Source of the DNA: Pseudarthrobacter defluvii
GTDB lineage: Bacteria; Actinomycetota; Actinomycetes; Actinomycetales; Micrococcaceae
Length of the DNA: 64,000 nucleotides
Direction of reading: 5' to 3'
Assembly: GCF_030323865.1 (NCBI RefSeq)
Contig: NZ_CP066362.1
Span: 2,046,001-2,110,000, forward strand
Part shown: one piece after another, positions 59,993 through 64,000 of the stretch
Layout: each line of letters begins with the position of its first letter
Numbering within the stretch: position 1 is the stretch's first letter
Program-made: the position numbers and the translations under genes
Notes under the pieces: generated by a model
Seen by the model: the letters and a program-made list of their open reading frames with translations, nothing else
What the model was told of the DNA's origin: nothing
The model's database searches: none

Positions 59993-60008
59993 TGTTGTGG
60001 AGGCCCGG

Positions 60009-61231
60009 TCAGGCAAGCGTGGCCTCGGTTGCCCGGTTGTCCTGGAGCAGGGCTTCTTCCCCGGCAGCGTCCATCCGGGCAGGGTTTGCCGACCCGCCGG
60101 TCAGCTGCCGCAGCTTTGTGAACAGGCCCGTTTCCACGGTCAGGCCCGGGCCAAAGGCCATGGAACAGATCCGTTCATCCCCTTGCTGGAGGGGCTGTTC
60201 CAGGATGTGTTTGAGGACGAAGAGCACGGTGGCGCTGCTCATGTTTCCGAAATTTCGCAGGGTCTCCCGGGCGGGCACCAGTTGCGTGTGGCTGAGGCCG
60301 AGCCGGGACTGCACCTTATCCAGGATGCTGCGTCCGCCGGGGTGGATGGCCCAGTGGGGGATGGCGGTGTAGGGGAGTGCCGCCAGCTCCGGTTCCCTGG
60401 CCAGAAGCGGTTGCAGCGCATCCACGATGTGGTCGTCAATGATGTGCGGCACGTAGTTGCCAAGCACCATCTCGAAGCCGTTGTCGCCGATGTTCCAGGC
60501 CATGGAGTCCTCGCCGACCGGCGTCAGGACAGTCTCGAAGTGGTCCAGCTTCAGCAGTGCGGTGTCCTCGGCGCCTGGCCGGGCCGTGACGACGGCGGCT
60601 GCCGCACCATCAGCGAACAGGGCGGAGCCCATGATGGGTCCGGGTTGTTGGAGGTGCGCACGTGCAGGGAGCACAGTTCAGCGCAGACAACCAGGACGAC
60701 GGCGTTGGGATCCGCCTCACAGAACAGCTTTGCGGCGCGGAGCGCGGGGAAAGCCGCGTAACAGCCCATGAAACCCAGGTGGTAGCGCTGGACAGCAGGG
60801 CTGAGGCCAAGTTCGCGGACAACCTTATAGTCGGGTCCCGGGTTGAAGAAGCCGGTGCAGGAAACGGTGACGAGGTGAGTTATGTCAAGTAAATCGATTT
60901 CAGGGGCGGCTTCCAGGGCAGCGCGGGAAGCCTCCACGAACAGTTTTGTGGCTTCGCGGGCGAAAATGTCGTTGCGGACCTTGGTGCTGGGGTTCAGCAG
61001 CAGGCCGGTTTCCTGGTCATAGAACTGGGGGTTTTCGGAGCGGCCCGTGGTGGTCAGTTCCTCGACGGCGGTGAACCTCGTCTCGATGGCTGCACCGTCA
61101 AAGCAGGTGTTGACCAACCGCGAACCCAAACGGGACAAGCCTGGCTGGGCCGCAAACACATCGCGGGCTTCGGACTGGATCAGCTTTGTCGTCGGAACTG
61201 CAGTTTCAAGTGAACGCACGTAGACCGTCAT
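60009..61231 (-). pseudogene. Type III polyketide synthase, interrupted by a one-base frameshift
   Basis: A chalcone-synthase-fold enzyme (407 residues if intact) that extends an acyl-CoA with malonyl-CoA. The 5' part (61231 to about 60638) holds the catalytic Cys125 in VTVSCTGFFNPG; the 3' part in another frame holds the His in HWAIHPGGRSILD and the Asn in FGNMSSATVL. The reading frame breaks at about 60636-60640, where NNPD should continue into IMGSALFADGAAAA: one base is missing before CCATCATG. The total length is one base short of a whole codon count. All active-site residues are intact, so this is either a recent mutation or an assembly error. It is the first gene of a three-gene cluster with a methyltransferase and a flavin monooxygenase. 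Confidence 0.85.
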
Positions 61232-61359
61232 TGATTCATTCTTGACGGGTGCCCTGATAAAGACAATGGCTCTGCGTCCTGACCAGCGCTTTCATTGCTG
61301 GAATTACGGCCAGTGTTGCTTGCTGTGGAACCCCGTCCGGATCCCTTACCAAAGCGCCG

Positions 61360-61373
61360 ATAATCTACATTAT
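61360..61373. promoter_or_regulatory. AT-rich inverted repeat upstream of the polyketide cluster
   Basis: ATAAT-CTAC-ATTAT at 61360-61373, in an otherwise GC-rich region about 130 bp upstream of the synthase ATG. TTGACA adjoins it on the minus strand but no well-spaced -10 is seen. Confidence 0.3.
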
Positions 61374-61407
61374 GTCAAGTAATGCTGATGAGGCTGTGCC
61401 GGGCTGG

Positions 61408-61557
61408 TCAGTGACGCCGTTGTATCGAGGCGCCCACCACGGCTCCGAGTCCGAGCCCCAGTGCAAAGCCCCAGAACGGCGACTGAAATAAGGCCAGCCC
61501 CAGGCTTATCCCCAAGGCGGCGCCAACCAGGCTGCAAATCCACAAGGCTTTGTTCAC
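61408..61557 (-). CDS. 49-residue glycine-rich membrane protein, hypothetical
   Basis: A very small gene. The product begins MNKALWICSLVGAALG, continues as one or two glycine-rich membrane segments (SLGLALFQSPFWGFALGLGL) and ends in a basic tail VVGASIQRRH. GTG 61557 has GGAGAC 6 nt upstream. The Gly-zipper spacing suggests helix packing or oligomerisation. Not assignable to a known family. It lies just upstream of, and parallel to, the polyketide cluster. Confidence 0.6.
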   Translation of the reverse strand: MNKALWICSLVGAALGISLGLALFQSPFWGFALGLGLGAVVGASIQRRH

Positions 61558-61825
61558 TATGTCTCCAGTAGGGCTGGGCTGACCTTGATTCCTGCTGTGA
61601 CCCTACTGCACCCCAATCCCCTACGCGGGCAGAAACGGGGAGTCCGGCATGGAAGTTGGGTAGCTCCCACCCATGCGCGCTGCAGCCGGGCGTCCTAACC
61701 TTTTGGACATGGCGGCAGGCCGGCCGGGCCAGCCGCGGGCGCGGTGAAGAGGTCCCCGGACCTTTTTCTTGTTCATGCAGACGGCGACGGCGCCCCGGTA
61801 CTCCTTTCATTCCCAAGGACGTCCC

Positions 61826-62119
61826 ATGCAGGAACTCCTCCGCCCGCAGGCATGCACCCATTCCGCCGGCACCTGCCCAGGATGCCGTTCCCGGATGCGC
61901 GAGGATGCGCTGCAACAGGCACCAGGAAGGCCCATCATCCTTCTGCGCCCCGCGCCCGTCAGGGTCCGGTCCCTCGCGGCAACTGCCGTCGCCTACACCG
62001 TAACCGACGTGCTCGTTGAATGGGACGGAGACGGCGGATACCACCTCCGTTGGGAGGCGAGCTGGCTTGTGCGCCGGTGTGCGCCGCAGCAGACAACGGC
62101 GCGGCAGGGCCTGTCTTGA
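61826..62119 (+). CDS. Cys-containing small protein, hypothetical
   Basis: A 97-residue protein. ATG 61826 has AAGGACG 6 nt upstream. The N-terminus has a Cys cluster (QACTHSAGTCPGCRSRMRED) that could bind zinc. The rest looks like a beta-strand domain (VAYTVTDVLVEWDGDGGYHL). No family is recognised. The frame could extend to 61769 but without a ribosome site. The 267 bases between this gene and the 49-residue gene show no other feature. Confidence 0.5.
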   Translation: MQELLRPQACTHSAGTCPGCRSRMREDALQQAPGRPIILLRPAPVRVRSLAATAVAYTVTDVLVEWDGDGGYHLRWEASWLVRRCAPQQTTARQGLS

Positions 62120-62409
62120 CTCCCCCAGGCCTTTCCGGCCGGGGACCAGGGGGTGCCGCCCCTGCCGTAGGTAGGTAACACCTAATAAATCATTCAGGTA
62201 CCCCTTACGCGTGTTTGCGCCGGAACGCCAAACCTATCCTCAATGCCAGGACGACGGTCCATTCGGCTGTTGTCGCTGGTCAAAGCCGGTTTGGCCTGCC
62301 CAACGGCAGGCGCAGACCACCGGATCCTTGCAGCAGCTCGAGGAGCAGTCGACCAGCCCCTTTCGGGCGCAATCGACGACGCTTTGCAGGTTCCAGGCAG
62401 GGGGCTCCG
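62120..62409. other. Intergenic region before the deacetylase-glycosyltransferase gene
   Basis: 290 bases with no convincing gene. It holds an AGGT-AAC-ACCT inverted repeat at 62173-62183 next to AT-rich TAATAAAT (62183-62190), the best place for a promoter of the downstream gene; the leader would then be over 200 nt. No known riboswitch is recognised. Confidence 0.4.
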
Positions 62410-64000
62410 ATGACAAACCTCTCCCCCCACTTACCAGCCGTCCAGCCACCTGTGTTCTTCGACGCCAGCGGAACCCGCTGGCCGCGCCTTTTAAACGTCC
62501 TGCTGGCAGCGGGGCTGACCACCATCCTGGTGCTCGGCGCGGTGCTGCCCGCCGCTACCGCGCCCCTGCAGCAGGGCCCGTTGAACCAGTCCCCCGATTA
62601 TCCCCGCCAGCTGCTTGCGGAGGAGGACGTGAAGGACATTCCCCGCGTCGGATACGAGCAGGGCAACGAAATTTTCCACCGGATAGACCTGGTGGAAAGA
62701 CGGGACGGCATCGATTTGCTGAAGGACCCCTTCAGCAACCAGGTCTGGCGGGAGGCAACAGCGGAGGAAGCCGCCGCCATAGGTGACAAACCGTACGTGG
62801 TGGAGGCGTACGGCCTCCCGCCGGACCATACCCTGATGCTGACCTTCGATGACGGGCCCGACCCGCGCTTTACGCCCCAAATCCTGGACCTTCTGTCACG
62901 CGAAGGAGTCCCTGCCACCTTTTTCGCGGTAGGTGAAAACGTCGTGGAAAACCCGGATATCTTCCGCCGGATGGTCCGCGAAGGCCACATGGTAGGGAAC
63001 CACACCATGAGCCACATCGACTTTTGGGCACACGATGATGCCTACAACAGGCAGGAAATCATCGGAGAGGACCGGGTGCTGCGGGCCGCGGACAACTACG
63101 CCTCACGGCTGTTCCGGATTCCAACGGGTAATCCGGAAAACAACACCCTTGCCCTGCTCCAGGCACAGCAGCTGGGCTACCTTCACGTGAATATGGACCT
63201 GGATACCAGGGACTGGGAGTACACGCCGGGTACCCCGGTCCCTCCCCCGGACCTGGACGGCCTGGGCCACGTCATGCTGGTGCACGACGGTGGTGGGGAC
63301 AGGACGGCGACCATCGAGATGCTGAAAAAATTCATCCCTGAAGCAAAAGCCCAGGGCTATCGGTTCACCACCCTGGAGCCCATGCTGCCGGCCGGATTCG
63401 TCCCCCAGCGCAGCGTCACTGCAGGCCTTCAGGACAACCTGACGCTTGGAGCCCTCACCGCATATCTGGTTACTCCCAACGTGGTGATGAACTGGCTGTT
63501 CTGGTTCGGGGTCGGCTCTCTGACCATCCTCACCTTCCTGTTCGTTGTCCTTGCCCTCGTCAGCAATGCGCGGCAGAAGAGACGGAAGTGGAACCTTCCC
63601 CACGCCAAGGACTGGCCGTTCGTCAGCGTGATCCTGCCGGTCTTCAACGAGGAGCCCGTGGTCACCAAAACACTCGACGCCCTCAGGGCCAGCGATTATC
63701 CGCGCTTCGAAGTGGTTGCGGTCAATGACGGGTCCACGGATGGCACACTCGCCGTCCTGACCGATTACGCCCACAGCTGGCCGCAGCTGCGCGTTTTCAG
63801 CCAGCCCAACAGCGGCAAGCCCGCGGCAAGCAATTACGGCATTTCCGAGTCGGATGGGCAAGTCATCGTGACCCTGGACGGTGACACCCTGTTCGAACCC
63901 CAAACCATCAGGATGCTGACCCGTCATTTCATGGTTCCTCCGGGGGAAAAGGAAGTAGGCGCAGTCGCCGGGCACGTGAAGGTGGGAAACCGGCGAAACC
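62410..64000 (+). CDS. Bifunctional polysaccharide deacetylase / family 2 glycosyltransferase, 3' end off the window
   Basis: 530 codons visible with no stop. A membrane segment at about 27-47 leads into an extracellular NodB deacetylase domain (about 135-325) with TFDDGPDP (145-152), NHTMSH (197-202), RIPTGN in place of the usual RxPY motif, DLDTRDW (263-269) and LVHDGG. A second span (about 360-386) is followed by a cytoplasmic GT2 domain: SVILPVFNEEP (about 406-416), VVAVNDGSTDG (436-446) and the DGD triad at 490-492. This is the domain order of Streptomyces MatB, which with MatA makes a poly-N-acetylglucosamine-like surface glycan. ATG 62410 has GGGGG 7 nt upstream. Confidence 0.88.
   Translation, partial: MTNLSPHLPAVQPPVFFDASGTRWPRLLNVLLAAGLTTILVLGAVLPAATAPLQQGPLNQSPDYPRQLLAEEDVKDIPRVGYEQGNEIFHRIDLVERRDGIDLLKDPFSNQVWREATAEEAAAIGDKPYVVEAYGLPPDHTLMLTFDDGPDPRFTPQILDLLSREGVPATFFAVGENVVENPDIFRRMVREGHMVGNHTMSHIDFWAHDDAYNRQEIIGEDRVLRAADNYASRLFRIPTGNPENNTLALLQAQQLGYLHVNMDLDTRDWEYTPGTPVPPPDLDGLGHVMLVHDGGGDRTATIEMLKKFIPEAKAQGYRFTTLEPMLPAGFVPQRSVTAGLQDNLTLGALTAYLVTPNVVMNWLFWFGVGSLTILTFLFVVLALVSNARQKRRKWNLPHAKDWPFVSVILPVFNEEPVVTKTLDALRASDYPRFEVVAVNDGSTDGTLAVLTDYAHSWPQLRVFSQPNSGKPAASNYGISESDGQVIVTLDGDTLFEPQTIRMLTRHFMVPPGEKEVGAVAGHVKVGNRRN

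Noticed and set aside
60885..61381. Repeated TTATGTCAAGTAA in the polyketide synthase and upstream of it
   Set aside because: A 13-mer can recur by chance several times in 64 kb and one copy lies inside coding sequence.
61370..62044. 224-codon leftward open frame
   Set aside because: Low-complexity Gly/Arg/Pro product with no ribosome site; a better small gene (61408-61557) overlaps it in another frame.

Overview
The window is high-GC chromosomal DNA from an actinobacterium. The gene set points to the Micrococcaceae, most likely Arthrobacter or Pseudarthrobacter: a complete Pup-proteasome locus, mycothiol ligase MshC, RbpA, a DUF4193 protein, a fused PafB-PafC regulator and GTG/leaderless starts. 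The genus is inferred from gene content and order, not from an rRNA. There is one tRNA (Leu, GAG) and no rRNA, CRISPR array, insertion sequence or prophage. Long antisense reading frames are common because of the GC content and are treated as shadows.

Layout. 1-2.7 kb: divergent glgC (3' end off the left edge) and glgA. 2.8-9.3 kb: a fatty-acid module in which a TetR regulator and an acyl-CoA oxidase run left and a thiolase, a FabG4-type reductase and a MaoC-like hydratase run right, sharing one perfect palindromic operator. 9.3-13.5 kb: four leftward genes (FUSC-like membrane protein, serine hydrolase, glutathionyl-hydroquinone-reductase-like protein, M50-like membrane protein). 13.6-25.6 kb: accessory and housekeeping genes (DUF4193, two family 9 glycosyltransferases, small proteins, quinone oxidoreductase, formate/nitrite-type channel, CsbD, phospholipase D-like protein, YqeY, a secreted subtilase with LGFP repeats, a second FUSC-like protein).

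25.7-53.8 kb: a conserved actinobacterial backbone resembling the Mycobacterium tuberculosis order dapE2-uppP-mshC-PAC2-trmI-mpa-dop-pup-prcBA-pafA-pafBC-tatAC-helY and then ppm1/rbpA. Arc unfolds pupylated proteins, PrcBA degrades them, PafA ligates Pup, Dop deamidates and removes it, and PafBC is the DNA-damage regulator. 53.9-58.1 kb: rbpA, an SPFH/NfeD pair, a 23S rRNA methyltransferase, peptide deformylase and an NTF2-like protein. 58.1-61.2 kb: a compact type III polyketide cluster (synthase, methyltransferase, flavin monooxygenase) whose synthase carries a one-base frameshift. 61.4-64 kb: two small hypothetical genes and a polysaccharide deacetylase/glycosyltransferase fusion that runs off the right edge.

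The strongest window-scale pattern is transcriptional. At least 18 genes have a TANNNT -10-like hexamer ending exactly 6 or 7 nt before the ATG/GTG and mostly lack a Shine-Dalgarno sequence, which is the expected signature of leaderless mRNAs. Other points for a second look are the frameshifted polyketide synthase, an aldo-keto reductase with the catalytic His replaced by Glu, a strong hairpin at the arc-dop junction, and a complete candidate (R)-specific beta-oxidation route under one TetR operator.
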